From Sapria himalayana (lineage: Eukaryota > Streptophyta > Magnoliopsida > Malpighiales > Rafflesiaceae): a stretch of 64,000 bases of DNA. The notes under the pieces are model-generated. The model did no database searches, was not told where the DNA came from, and worked only from the letters and a program-made list of their open reading frames with translations. Made by a program: the position numbers and the translations under genes. The stretch spans positions 11,310,391-11,374,390 of the forward strand of contig JAREIK010000801.1 of the NCBI GenBank assembly GCA_029783825.1. Direction: 5' to 3'. This document shows positions 46,685 through 57,780 of the stretch, one piece after another. Each line of letters starts with the position of its first letter. Position 1 is the stretch's first letter.

Positions 46685-47410
46685 TCTTTGCGTGATGATA
46701 AGTATTTTCATCCAAGGACAATATATATCAAGTTCAAAACTTATCATAGAGAGTCGTGCCACTTTTTAGGGATAAAATTATTAATATATTAACCGCCCTT
46801 AGGCTATTATAAACCAAATACAACTTTTTAGGGATAAACTTGTCATGTGTTGATTTCTTGTAAATGTGTGATGACAAAGCATGAGCTTCAATAATTGTCA
46901 AAAATCTCCAATTTCCAATAAATGGGATAAACTTTTTAGGGATAAACTTTTTAGGGATAAACTTGGAGATTTTGTGGTTTACGTATAAACCACAAAATCT
47001 CCAATTTCCAAGCCATGTCTGCGCGATAACTAAGTATTTTCATCCAAGTACAATATATCTCTTTGGTAGGCGCGAGACCTACCAAAGAGGGTCATGCCAC
47101 TTTTTAGGGATAAAATTGTCAACATATCAATATCTCCTGGGCCCTTATACACCAAATACAATCTTCTTAAGAATGCTATCTGCCGACTTGCGTGCTTACC
47201 ATGTGTTGATTTCTTATAAATGCGCAAAGATAATGCACGAGCTTCCATAAATGACAGTGTTGAATTGCATACTCACCAACCACAAAAAAATATACACTTT
47301 TCAAGCCAGTGCCTCAGCGATGGCTTATCAGACATAATCTCTCTATTTTCCAGGGATAAAATTGTCAACACACACACACCACTCTCCTAGGTTCTTATAT
47401 CGTGTTGGAG
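46685..47410. repeat. Two-and-a-half direct repeats with strong hairpins
   Basis: GTATTTTCATCCAAGGACAA ... GTGCCACTTTTTAGGGATAA ... ACCAAATACAA ... TGTGTTGATTTCTTGTAAAT ... GCATGAGCTTC (46701-46891) recurs at 47034-47245. A third partial copy with AGGGATAAAATTGTCAACAC follows at about 47305-47405. Between the copies are a perfect 17-bp hairpin (46965-46981 and 46986-47002, loop CGTA) and a 12-bp one (47059-47070 and 47078-47089). The word CTTTTTAGGGATAAA is repeated six or more times. This may be a decayed LTR with internal repeats, since a gypsy-type gag piece lies next to it. Confidence 0.75.
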
Positions 47411-47605
47411 ATTTTAGGGCTAATGCTCACCACTCAAGAAAAGTACAGCATAACTAGTCATTGAAACCACACAAAATATCAGCAGCTGCACAGAGAGCAC
47501 GACGCTTCATTGGCTGACGAGAAAATCTACCTGCTCTTTTCCACATTCTCATATTATTCCAAAACATGGGCTACTCAATTAAAACCATCCAGCACTGCTG
47601 AGATC

Positions 47606-47902
47606 TTAGCTCAGGGACAGCTGTTCCATGGACTTGAGCAGCCTCGTGCCTTTGGAAATCAAGAAGTCTTCGAGCTTCATGGCAAAGCATTGATCATCTG
47701 TGAGAGAGAAGGCGCCGCTAGAGACCTTCTTTATCAAGAAATTCCTGAAGGTGTGGCATCGGTCAGTCGTGTGCGAGCTTGTCGAGTGCCATCTACAGTA
47801 CCTGCGGAACTTTTCTTCTTTGGGGCAGGCAGGGAAGGAGAGAAAGCCAGAAGCCACCAATTCATCGAACAGATCAATGGCCGTTGTATTTTTCCACGAC
47901 AC
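47606..47902 (-). pseudogene. Gypsy-type retrotransposon gag/linker fragment
   Basis: A 98-codon minus-strand frame contains RRYCRWHSTSSHTTDRCHTF, then RNFLIKKV. The pattern YC-(W/F)H----SHTTD-C--FRN is the conserved zinc-binding-like segment found between gag and protease in many plant Ty3/gypsy polyproteins. No other gypsy domain was recognised nearby. The region is less AT-rich than its flanks. An A tract follows at 47920-47942 on the plus strand. Confidence 0.6.
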
Positions 47903-47919
47903 ATTCTGTTTCTATAATG

Positions 47920-47942
47920 AAAAAAAAAAAAAAAAAAAAAAA
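47920..47942. repeat. Poly(A) tract of 23 bases
   Basis: An uninterrupted A run on the plus strand that ends the less AT-rich segment starting near 47480. It could be the tail of a retroposed plus-strand transcript or a simple repeat. Confidence 0.85.
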
Positions 47943-48654
47943 GAAATCATATTTCCTGCAAATTGTTCTTCGTGAATCCTCTCATACAAACTGTTCGCAT
48001 GGTACCAAAAATTGCCCCATGCATGTTACTTCTTTACATACATACGTGTGTGTGCGTGCGTGCGTGAGCGTGTGTGAGTGTGTCCCCCATCCCTCCTTTA
48101 CAAACCTAACTCATAATATCAGTTGACCCATATATAAACCATAGGAGCTCAGGATCAAAGTAGGTAAGACACCCATCTCAATGCATATATAAGGGGAGAT
48201 CCATAACAATTTGGTATCTAAGCAGTGTCATGGAGCGATCCTAACATATGGAATCATAACCATGATTTAGTGCAGAGCCGAAACAAGATATGTGTGTGAA
48301 TCAGAGCATGACAAGCTCAATTATATTTAGGTTTGAAATCAAGAAATTTTCAGAAAATAATTTTAAGCTATGAAAGTCGAAGATGAAATATTTGTTTGTC
48401 GATAAAGATTACTTAGACTGCAATTGTAGATCCGAAACCAATAAAGAGCGATATAGGATCAGAGAAGTTATCTGTAAATATTCTCGACTAGGTCGAGGTA
48501 ATTCAAAAAATATGAGACTCAATTCAACTATGTCTAACAGATGAGATCTCAATGAATATTTCTGATGAGAGAATGATACAAAATTTATGAAGAAAACTTG
48601 ATAAACTTTACCATAAAAAGTCATTGGTCAACAAACTATTCTTGAGGAAGTAAG

Positions 48655-48865
48655 TTTTCTACTTGAACACAATGATAAAATTTTCCGATATATCCACCGA
48701 TATATCCTTAAATTCTAAGTATCGATATATTCATTAAGACCGATATATCTATCCTTGATTGGTACTCATATACAAATACACACCGATATATCTTTGATAT
48801 ATCCGATATATCCATAAAATCTTAGTACCGATATATCCGTAAAAATCGATATTTTAATCCTTACT
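48655..48865. repeat. GATATATC-rich array
   Basis: The palindromic word GATATATC, mostly as CCGATATATCC, occurs about nine times in 200 bases, spaced irregularly and alternating with GTACCGATA-like phrases. It lies inside the gag-equivalent region of copia element D. Confidence 0.8.
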
Positions 48866-49789
48866 TGAACATGAAATAAATTGACCATTTTGCCTATTAT
48901 CTACATGAATTTTATGAACTGATCGACCAGTTATCATTTGTTAGCTGTGAGATCAGCGATGAGGATAGAACTATAACACTTATCTATTCACTATCTGATT
49001 AATGGAATAATTTAATTATCGATATTGATTATTATACAACATGATTATCCTTTAAGACAATAATTACAATTTTATTATCGAATGATATGAAGATGAAAAA
49101 TACAAATAAATATTCTAAGGATATAATGTTTGTGGGAGGGGGTGATTGAAGATCAAAAATCAACTAGTCTAAAAACAAATCCAAGTCATAAGGAAGATTG
49201 AAGAGGGTAGATGTGCAGAAATTGAAATACTAGAAGAATGATAAAATTGAACATTTCAATTGGGACTTTCAGAGACCTAAAGGCATACCAACTCAGATCA
49301 TGATATCTTTACGTATTACGACCCAGTAGAAGAAGATGTTAACTCGAGTACACAAGTTGAGAACGAGTTGTCATAGCCAAGCATTGATATTCCTGATGAA
49401 TAATTAGTCGAGGCATCACCTATCTTGAGAAGGGTTGTCCATGTTAGAAATTTACTCGTGATGTATGCTGACAATGCATATCATACACCATATACTACGA
49501 AAGATGAACTCATTATTATATTAAAAACCAAAGCTTCCAAAGAGTCAATTCAATGGGAGTAAAACATAAAAAATAAACTACAATTCTTAATATAATTAGA
49601 TGCAAATAAATGTTCAAATGAAAACTAAAGGCTGATGAAAATATAAAAAAGTATAAGACACAATTGATTACAAATAGATACTTTCAAGTGAAAGACATTG
49701 TCTAAAATGAAATCTTCACAGGTAGTGAATTTGTCCTCTATCTAGATAGTGTTAGCTACAGCAGCAAGTTATGAGTTAAAAGTCGAGCA

Positions 49790-50770
49790 GTTAGAATGTG
49801 AAATCATTATTTCTTCTTAGAAACAAAGAAAGAAATCTACAAACAAGAGCCATTGGGTTTCAAGGTGAAAGGTATGAAAAACTTAAGTGTGCAAGTTAAA
49901 AAAATCTTTGTACTACTACTAGCTAAAACAATCTCTTCAAATGTGATACAAGAAGTTTGATTCGTTTATCTTACAACTGGGAATCAACAAATATGAGGCT
50001 GACCATTGCATCTACACTAATCAATTAAGCAATAATTTTATTATTCTAATCATATATGTGAATAATATACTATTGGAGAGAAATAGAATAGATATGTTAT
50101 TTTGGTGAAAATATTACTCACTGAGAAGTCTGATATGACTAATCTTGAGACAACAAATATTATACTTGACATAAAAATTTAGACAGATCAGGAGAAGATG
50201 TTGTGCCTTGAGCAACAGAGATATGTGGAAGATAAACTTCGGATGTACAGTATATCTAATTACAAGCTAGTGAAAACTCTGACGACAAAGTATTGTCCCT
50301 CTACTCAGCTACAGAAAAAAGAAATTACTGTCATTTCGCATGTCAATGTAGTTGAGAGCCTATTGCATGTCATAGTATATACTTGATCCATCATTTCACA
50401 TGCTATAGGAGTATCAAGGAGTTTTATGTTCAATCCAAATAAGTAGCATTAGAATGCCATTAAAATAATACTCAGATATCTTCGTGATACTCTTAATTAT
50501 ATATTACAGTTTGATAGGAACAACAATAAGAATATGATTGGGGCCAGTGAATCTGTTTATGCTGAATGGCTTGGAGATGTTGATATCCAAAGGTCTATAA
50601 GCATGTATGCCTTTAATTTGTATGGTAGCTCTATGAACTAGATGAGCAAAAGACAAGTTGTTGTTGTCCTTTCGTCCACGAAGATAAAACATATGAAATT
50701 TACTCATGCAAGTAACAAAGTTATTCTTTACATTGTGACATATCTTTGGATTGAAATTAAATGACAATAT
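49790..50770 (+). pseudogene. Copia D reverse transcriptase and RNase H
   Basis: PLGFKVKGMKNLS is followed by YKKFDSFILQLGINKYEADH and CIYTNQLSNNFIILIIYVNN (about 49850-50064). These match the copia block 'WYKKFDSFI---G---- DHC-Y' and the catalytic 'FIILLLYVDD', here YVNN, so inactive. Then LILDIKI, LEQQRYVEDKLRMYSI, ILRYLRDTLNYILQF, AEWLGDVDIQRSISMYAFNL and MSKRQVVVVLSSTKIKHM follow to about 50700, matching the 'Y-DADWAGD-D-RRSTSGYVF--G---ISW-SK-Q--VALSTTEAEYM' of copia RNase H. The order is intact, with a handful of stops. Confidence 0.88.
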
Positions 50771-51651
50771 AATTTATATTGTTACGACTAATGACTTAAG
50801 GATTCAAGTCGCAACATGTTATGTGTTATAACGACTTAGAACTTAAGTTAGAGATTTTGTGTATTATTCTTTTGCTAACAATATAAATCCTTGTAAATAT
50901 AAGAATAAAAATAATAAGGTAAAAAAGAAAGAGGTGAAAAACAAAATATATTGTTTGTGTTTGAGCAAAACATAGTAATGAAAAGAAAATTTTCATTCTC
51001 TTTTCTTCTCTATTTTCACTCTCATTTTTTCCTCTTGTGCGCATGTATGCTTCTTCTATAAGATCTCTCATTATACGATGTGTGCTTCATCTATACAAAT
51101 TATGTTTGTGTTTATATTCCCATCTTCAAAAACCCAAAACCATAATCATCATTGTGATTCCTAACATTTGATATTGAAGGTGGAACTAGTGTATTGTGCG
51201 ACCTAACATTTGATATCAAAACCTAATTGTTATGTGGATATCCTTAATAATTTGGTATCGTAGTCCAAATATCACGGAAAGATCCTAATAATTTGGGATA
51301 TGCCCAATTTTGATATATTCTGCAAGAATATTTTATTTATATGATATTATTACTCAACTGTGAATGAGTAACTTGGCTGACTAGGATGAGATGATTCACT
51401 ATACAACCTGGATACAATTGTAAAAGACAATTATTAGTATTATACTAGTATTAATAGATAATATGACATTGAGAAGACTTGTTGAGCACGTGTATAAAAT
51501 TTTGTACATATATTCATTTAAGAGAACAATATACTAGTTTACGAGCACAAATTCTTAGAAAAAAATACACTTGCATCTTGTCACACAATAGTGACAAGAG
51601 AGCCAAAGGCCTAACAAAGATCCACTGAAAGATAAAAATACAATATTGACT

Positions 51652-51720
51652 TGTTCTTTCTGTGAAATATCAGGACATATTCAAGAAAAATACTAGACAT
51701 TATACCATGAATTACGATTG
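51652..51720 (+). pseudogene. Copia E gag zinc knuckle
   Basis: CSFCEISGHIQEKY, a stop, then TLYHELRLIF. It fits CX2CX4HX4C followed by W--HPELRP of plant copia gag, except that the last Cys codon TGC is TAC and the next Trp codon TGG is TAG. Both are G-to-A changes, the mark of cytosine deamination on the other strand in methylated transposons. Confidence 0.8.
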
Positions 51721-52429
51721 ATTTTTCAAGGTTTAAAAATTATACAATATCATAACACTAGACCTACTCAAGTTGGGTTTTCTAAAACCGCATCCACTGG
51801 AGAAGTGAAGCTCTCTCGAGAGGAATACTTTAGATTATGTTTTTTAAGGTACTACTAGATCATGTACATCTATATAGGTCTTGACCCTATTACTCCAAAC
51901 CATTGAATAAATGATTCAGAGCTAATATTCATGTCATAGGTAATCATACTATTTTTATTTGTTTTATAGAATCTAGAGTCTTTGATAGTGTCTCGACCAA
52001 TGACATCAATTTAGTGATCGACAAAAAATTATGATATAAATATTGATCACTTTCTTTTGACATAAGTTTTATATGTTTCAAAGTTTTATCATAATTTATT
52101 TTCTATCAATTACTTTATGAAAGAATAAGGCTATGACATTTTTTTCCTCTAATATTTTTATATAAGATCGTCAAACCAAATAGATAATTTCTCTATGAAT
52201 TGATTATGATGAGTTGTACCTATTCATTTTGACTCACATGAATTATACTAGATGCATGACTACTATTGTTTTATTAGTAATCCACTTTGGAGTAAGACAT
52301 CCATACTTAAAAAGCTGAAGATTTTAGAGTTGAGCATAAGAGAAGTGATATTTATGAATTATGAGACATACTAATTAGAAAAATATACTATAACTTCATA
52401 TCCAATGAGTCAGAAGGATACTAGAAGAA

Positions 52430-53050
52430 ACACATACAATCCAATCTATTTAGATATTTGGGAATCCTATAGAATAATTATGTAAAAAGATTTAAGATAT
52501 TTATTATTTTTGTTCATGATTATACTCGTTTTATATAATTATTAATATTTAAGAAAATATTTCAACTTTTTTTATTTTTATGAAATGTTATGGAAGAATA
52601 ATAATTTAGTTTGGATGTGACCATAAAATAATAAAAAATTATAATATATTATAATATATTTCTTATTAATTTTCTTATTTCTTTGAGGAGCACAAGATAG
52701 TTCATTATATCCAGTGAGGGTACTCATGCACAAAATATGATAGCTAAGACTTGAAAAGACTTGGTCTTGTTGAGTTAACTAGGAAATTCCTACTTCATAT
52801 GAGTGTGCCTAGATATTTTTTTTTTTTTGGAAAGATATGTTAACCAATAATTTTCTAATCAACCGAATATTATCTTCTATTCTCTCAAGTCATATCCCAT
52901 TTGAGCTCCTTCACCCAAATAAAGACTCTTCATCTTCCACCCAAAATTTTTAGATATACTTTTTATCTAGAATTTCTTTCCAAACAAAGTAAAGATGATT
53001 ATACATATTGTCAAGTATGTCTTTATTGGGTACTTTAATACTCAAAAAAG
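52430..53050 (+). pseudogene. Copia E integrase
   Basis: SNLFRYLGIL-like and SDIWG-like residues precede VKRFKIFIIFVHDYTRFI (about 52480-52540), corresponding to 'F-YF-TFVDDYSR-TW'. Further on, KFLLHMSVPRYF, then INRILSSILSSHIPFELLHP and NKDSSSSTQNF (about 52785-52955) match 'A-YLINRMPSSVL---IPYS-LFP-- LF-LPPRVFG'. Most of the middle (52560-52770) is decayed. The enzyme would have inserted element cDNA into the genome. Confidence 0.82.
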
Positions 53051-53154
53051 GTATATATATGATAAAAAAATCTCGGTACCACTACAATGATATCAATGAT
53101 AAATCCAACATTCTCAAATACTAGACTTAGAGACTGAATATTACAACTCAAAAC

Positions 53155-53620
53155 ACTTAATACAAGCTTTGATACCAAATTTTGAATTTATGAGTTTCTG
53201 AGACAATTGTCTCAGATAACAAATGATATGACCTTTGAGAAGAAATCATGAGGTAAAACATAATTTGAGGTTTCTCAACGTAAGTTCCCTCAAATACCAA
53301 ACAAGAATTGATATATAGATTTCTCAACATTTATTTTGGATTTTGAGTAGGAAAAAATATTCTTTTATAGACAAAACACACATTGCATATCAAGAAAATT
53401 CATACAAGAAACACATAAGCTCGTCAATGAAAAAAAAGGGAGAGAGAAAAAAAGCACAAATAAAAAAGAAAAAAAGCCTTTCACTCTATTAATGCTTTGT
53501 GAGAGAACATTTTGCTATATTCTTTTCTACTAAACATTGCATTTACAAGCTTTTATTTAGTAAAATAAAAAACATCTTATATTTGAGTCTTAAATTATGA
53601 AAATACATAATATGTCATGA
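53155..53620 (-). mobile_element. Minus-strand copia LTR-like segment with primer-binding site
   Basis: The plus-strand AAGCTTTGATACCAAATTTT (53165-53184) is, on the minus strand, TTTGGTATCAAAGCTT, close to the usual copia primer-binding phrase. By that orientation the LTR lies to the right (about 53185-53620), with the body expected to the left, where only plus-strand copia E is found. The body was lost or replaced. Boundaries are uncertain. Confidence 0.4.
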
Positions 53621-54420
53621 CACCACAAAATATAATCACAACTAGAATCCTTAAGCTGGTCAGTTACAACAACAACACAAAATATGTTATAACAATAATG
53701 ATACCGCGACACCAAAAAACATAGTCACAACCCCATAACAAATGTTATAGCTTAAGTTGAGTCATGAATCCATAATATAGGTCACGACTCACGACTCAAA
53801 AGCACATATCACAGCTTAAGATGAATCACAACTTTAGAATACAAGTCACCAATCCAAAGCATAGTCTCCAATCACAATGTCCCAAAATAGGTTAAGACTC
53901 CATTCAGGTCACAACTCCAAGATCCAAGTCATAACTCCAAAGTATAGTCTCTAATCATAATTACCCAAAATAGTTTGTGACTCCATTCAAGTCATGACTC
54001 CATGATCCAGGTCACAACACAAAACTCCAACAGTTGCTCTAGTTTTATTCTAGCCACAACTCCACTGAACATAGTGTCACTCCTTAACAAATATTCCTGA
54101 TTTAGTCCAATCATGATATCATAGGATAGGGCATGACACCTTAGCAAATCATTAAGCTTTTGTCCAATTGAGACTCTATTAAGGTCATGACTTCAAAATC
54201 AAGTTAGTGACTCTGAACTCTAGCAACTGTTCTAGATTTAGTTTAGTCACAACTCTACATAATATTGTGCGACTCTAAAGCCAATCTTTCAGCTTTAGTT
54301 CATAATGATACCACATAATAAGGCATGACTCTTAAATAGATCTTCTAACTTTAGTCCAATCACGACACCACATAACAAAATTGTGACTCATCAGTTCAAG
54401 CAGCAACTTCAAAAGAAATA
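53620..54420. repeat. Array of GTCACAACTCC-like words, with a duplicated unit of about 180 bp
   Basis: More than twenty variants of GTCACRACTCCA, GTCATGACTCCA and GTGACTC occur at intervals of about 20-40 bases. Within it, CTCTAGTTTTATTCTAGCCA ... ACAACTCCACTGAACATAGT ... CATAGGATAGGGCATGACACC (about 54042-54143) recurs as TTCTAGATTTAGTTTAGTCA ... ACAACTCTACATAATATTGT ... CACATAATAAGGCATGACTC (about 54224-54332). Similar words reappear at 54960-55040, 55840-56230 and 20250-20640. Confidence 0.7.
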
Positions 54421-55149
54421 TATATCAATTCTAAACTTATTCCACTTTGGAAAATACTTTTTTATCCCTTCCATTCAATCTAAAGTCTGGACCAATAAAA
54501 GTTTCTTCTTCCTTCTAGTCTTGGGTCTGTACCACTAGAAGCTTTTATTACTCACATCCTCGGTCAAGTAATTAGAGACATTCCTCTTCATGCCAATTTT
54601 CTCCAACCAAATCAATCTCTATTCAACTTACTCCCGGATGAAATGGTACTCCTCAAAGACTCTTGCCTCCACCATAGTCTTTTAATCACCTTCAAATTCA
54701 AAACCAACTTCACAAGGCTCATAGATATTGTACTGCACATCTTCCTTAACTTGTTCCCACTATATTAGATCCCAAGAGGTTCTTCCCTCTATCACGATGC
54801 TTGATTCAGCTCATGTAAAGAAATTAAACCTCCTCAATGTAGAAGCTATCTCAATTGGATCGACCTCACTAATGTATTTAAAACTCATATGCCTCACCTC
54901 TTCATCAAAAGATTTTGTCACCTGTGGAATTGAGTTTCGACTCCATACGTGATCTCACAACAAGGATAAGTCACGATTCACCATTTTTATGTTGCGACTT
55001 AATTTCTTTAGAACTGTCAACCTCGTCGCAACTTCTAGGAATCTTTCCACTCTTGCACTCCTTAAATATTAAATCTCAACTATAGATTATCGTTCTCATT
55101 TCTGAGTTTCAAAGCATGCAGCCCCTGATGCATTCCTTGTAGTCAAGGA

Positions 55150-55650
55150 ACTTATACTTTACTGATTTGAAGTCCAACTTATTTCTCATTTCTTTCGGCA
55201 AATATGCTTACTCATCATATTCAAATACCCTAAGATTAGTTATGCTCAAATTTCTCCCATACAATACCTCAAAGGGTATGTTATCCTTCACCATGACATG
55301 GGAGTGCAATTATTCAAGCAGCATGTTGTGACAATTTCTTATGCCCAAAATTTCAATTTCAAGCTTACCTAGCTTTTCATGCACTTTGTATTTTCTATTT
55401 GTGTCTAGTTCAATCTTTTAGCCACCTCATTTTGTTGTGGTATCATCACAAAATTTTTATCCTCTTACTAAATCGATTCATCGCCAGTGCTTTGAATTCC
55501 ATTAATTTCTCTAACATTTTGGTCTTCTTCTAGATTCATAAAATGGATACGTATGTGAAGAACTCATCAACAAAAGAAACATAATATCTTGAACTTCAAA
55601 GTAATATCCTTGATGTTCCTCCAAACATATCGCTATATATCAAGTTCAAT
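55150..55650 (-). pseudogene. Copia F integrase
   Basis: On the minus strand, SDMFGGTSRILL, then SSRYYVSFVDEFFTYVSI (about 55540-55650) match 'DV-GP-------G-RYFVTFVDDFSR--WVY' of copia integrase. IPQQNEVAKRLN (about 55405-55443) keeps the TPQQNGVAER-NRT block that precedes the catalytic Glu region. LKFWAE-like, then YPLRYCMGE (about 55265-55360) match 'FWAEAVNTACYLINR' and 'P-E-W-G-KP'. Frameshifts and stops separate the pieces. Confidence 0.85.
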
Positions 55651-55829
55651 ATGATTGTTGATCTTGTGACTAATTTTAATTTTTTTTCACTTTTTCTTTC
55701 TATACAAGCAATACTCACAAAAATCAAGCTATTCGTACTCAAACAATATAATTTAATGATGTAGTCCCAATATAATTCCTCATGAGGTATTTGTTCTCCT
55801 ATCATGATCTCATATTTTCCTATCACAAC

Positions 55830-56230
55830 CCAAAATCATCCATAGCTAATTTGGACTCTTATTGCGACCTCAAATTTATCTGCCATAACTCCAAACCAAT
55901 GTTCTTCCAAGCCTTAGCATCTTCTTGTCGCAACTATGTATCTAGTCGTGACACCAAGTTGCTCGTAGCCAGTCTAATCTTCTAACGCAACTTCGAGTCT
56001 CCTCATCACTCTAAGTTCCTCAAAGCATGCTTGATTTCTTATCATGATTCCATATATCATTGCCGCAACACCAAGTTCCTCGTGTCATGTCATGACATAG
56101 TGTTTCCACCTCACGACTCCATGTTCCTAAGACTCCACTTCAAACCTTGTCGTGACCCCATATTTACATGATATGACTTCATGCTTCCAATGGACTTTTC
56201 TATGGACAGACCTTGCTACGTACCTCACAT
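55830..56230. repeat. Second array of GTCACGACTCC-like words within copia F
   Basis: CACGACTCCATG, TCGTGACACCAAGT, TATCATGATTCCATA, GTCATGACATAG, TCGTGACCCCATA, GATATGACTTCATG and similar words follow each other at about 25-45 base intervals. It sits between the pre-integrase and the integrase segments, where no such insert is expected. Confidence 0.65.
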
Positions 56231-56267
56231 GTTCTCAATGTCTTCCTTCGTCTCAAAACTCATGAAT

Positions 56268-56462
56268 TTATTGCCCATACAGCTTGTGTATCACAAAAAA
56301 CTTCACACCAACAACCACCATTAAACTCACCAAGATTAAATTTCTACTTAAACTAAAAATGTGAATCACCTTCGAAAAGTATTTAATTGTCCTATTATAT
56401 ATCTTCAACTTTACATTCCCAATGCTAACTATTTGACCCTTTGAGTCATTCCTCATAATCAC
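56268..56462 (-). pseudogene. Copia F protease/pre-integrase segment
   Basis: A 64-codon open frame reads NDSKGQIVSIGNVKLKIYNR, then TIKYFSKVIHIFSLSRNLIL and VGVKFFV. This corresponds to the conserved 'GNG----I-GIG-V-IK--DG----L--VLHVP-L-RNLISV--L--- G' region between protease and integrase of TNT1-like copia. Confidence 0.82.
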
Positions 56463-56659
56463 ATCTCCTCAATCAAATAACTCATACTAAACAAATCAGC
56501 TCTGATAAGGAATTATGTGATATGACTTGCATGTGTCAACATATCAAATATTCTCATCTACATGAACACAAGTTTCAACAAAATGAATCTTACATGTAGT
56601 GGATAGCTCCCCGTCTACCAAGTTAAGACATTTCTGGGTCTCAACTCCAACTTTTCATA

Positions 56660-56725
56660 TTGCGATCTATTGGCTTCTATGGCCATCCCCCTCTTGAAGT
56701 GCCCAATTAAATCATATTTCCAGCA
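56660..56725 (-). pseudogene. Copia F gag zinc knuckle
   Basis: The minus strand encodes LRCWKYDLIGHFKRG, matching the copia knuckle CWKCGKIGHFKRDC with the second Cys changed to Tyr and the final Asp-Cys lost. It lies between the gag N-terminal segments on its right and the pre-integrase on its left, as expected. Confidence 0.8.
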
Positions 56726-57089
56726 TCTCAACTTCAGCTTATCCATACCATTCGATATTCTTCTAACATTTGATGTGATTTTAGTCCGCACATTTTTTTT
56801 CTAGTCATTCCTCTCACATATAATACATTCTTAGAGTATTCCTATATACTCTTTCTCATTGTATCCTCTGATAGTCAAGCTACAATATTTATCTCATAGG
56901 ATAGATTTATTGTACTACTAAAAATTATAATAATCAAATTATCCCCAAAATTAAATAGTAAACAAAAGAGAATGTGCAACTTATATCGACCTCACCGATC
57001 ACATAGCTAATAAAAGAAAATTGACTAATCAATATTTAAAATTCATATAAATATGAGGAGAATATATCAACCTCCTCCATGTGTAACTT

Positions 57090-57775
57090 ATACAACTTAT
57101 TTCTTAGGAACAACTTGTTCACCAACAATTTATTATGATAAAGTAATTCTAGTCTCTTCCACAATTCCTTCATGAACTTTTCACTAAAAATATTATCCAA
57201 AATTTTATTTGTCATTCACATTCAGATCAAGTCTCGTGCTCTCCAATCAATTTGTCCCAATTAACCACACAAAAAATCTAATTTTTGATTGCTAATTATT
57301 GACTTTGATTCTTCAATTACAAGTTAATAATCTCTATCAACAAATAATTCATAATCCTTTCCCATGAGCTTCTCGATCTCAACCCCAAATGCCACTATAC
57401 CTACCATTCTCATATTTACATGTACAACTTATTTCTTTGGAATAACTTGTTCACCAATAATTTGTTATGATAAAGTAATTCTAGTTTATTCCACAATACC
57501 TTCATGAATATTTCACTAAAAATATTAACCAAAATTTTATTTGTCATGCATATTCGGATCAAGCATCGTGCTCACCAAATTACTTGTCCCAATTAACCAA
57601 AAAAAAAGTCTAATTTTTGATTGTTAATTATTGACTTTGATTCTTCAATTACAAGTTAATAATATCTATCTTTAAATAAATCTTTCATCTTTAATTTTTA
57701 TAATTCGTAACCTTCTCCTATGAACTTTTCGATCTCACTCCCAAATGCCACTATGCCTACCAATCTCATATTTAC
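57090..57775 (-). repeat. Duplicated copia gag N-terminal segment (two copies of about 340 bp)
   Basis: CCAACAATTTATTATGATAA ... TTCACTAAAAATATTATCCA ... TTGACTTTGATTCTTCAATT ... CTCGATCTCAACCCCAAATG (57122-57390) recurs as CCAATAATTTGTTATGATAA ... CTCACTCCCAAATG (57452-57747). On the minus strand each copy encodes residues typical of copia gag: LWNKLELLYHNKLLVNKLFQ, then RNKLYML, preceded by VIEESKS and LKMKDLFKDR. Two tandem gag starts in one element are not normal. Confidence 0.82.
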
Positions 57776-57780
57776 TTTTC

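Larger units (their letters stand above)
48211..50790 (+). mobile_element. Copia element D, decayed
   Basis: A primer-binding-site-like TTGGTATCTAAGCAG (48211-48225) is preceded by a region with TATATAAGGGG (48187-48197) that could be an LTR promoter. Reverse transcriptase (about 49790-50100) and RNase H (about 50160-50770) remnants follow on the plus strand. Gag and integrase were not convincingly recognised. After 50790 the sequence returns to TTGGTATCGTAG (51272), suggesting that a 3' LTR or a second related element begins in between. Confidence 0.72.
51250..53060 (+). mobile_element. Copia element E, gag to integrase remnant
   Basis: From left to right on the plus strand are a primer-binding-site-like TTGGTATCGTAGTCC (51272-51286), a gag CCHC knuckle (51652-51694), a protease start (INDSE in place of W--DSGA, about 51905), the integrase core (about 52440-52550), and the integrase C-terminal part (about 52775-53050). 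RT and RNase H are missing; a minus-strand LTR-like sequence begins at about 53160. The related primer-site flanks suggest the same copia lineage as element D. Confidence 0.8.
54421..57780 (-). mobile_element. Copia element F on the minus strand, gag to integrase, decayed
   Basis: Read on the minus strand from 57780 down, it shows gag N-terminal sequence (57425-57775, duplicated at 57090-57420), a CCHC knuckle (about 56660-56725), the pre-integrase segment (56268-56462), and integrase (55150-55650). The left part (54421-55020) holds residues such as FDEEVRHMSFKYISEV and MVEARVFEEYHFI that would belong to the linker before RT; no RT is seen. The order is canonical for a TNT1-like copia. Word arrays interrupt it between pre-integrase and integrase. 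Confidence 0.8.

Noticed and set aside
45680..46792. His/Thr-rich and Cys/Val-rich frames up to 160 codons
   Set aside because: Direct translations of the CA/TG minisatellite in both strands; no start context or non-repeat domain.
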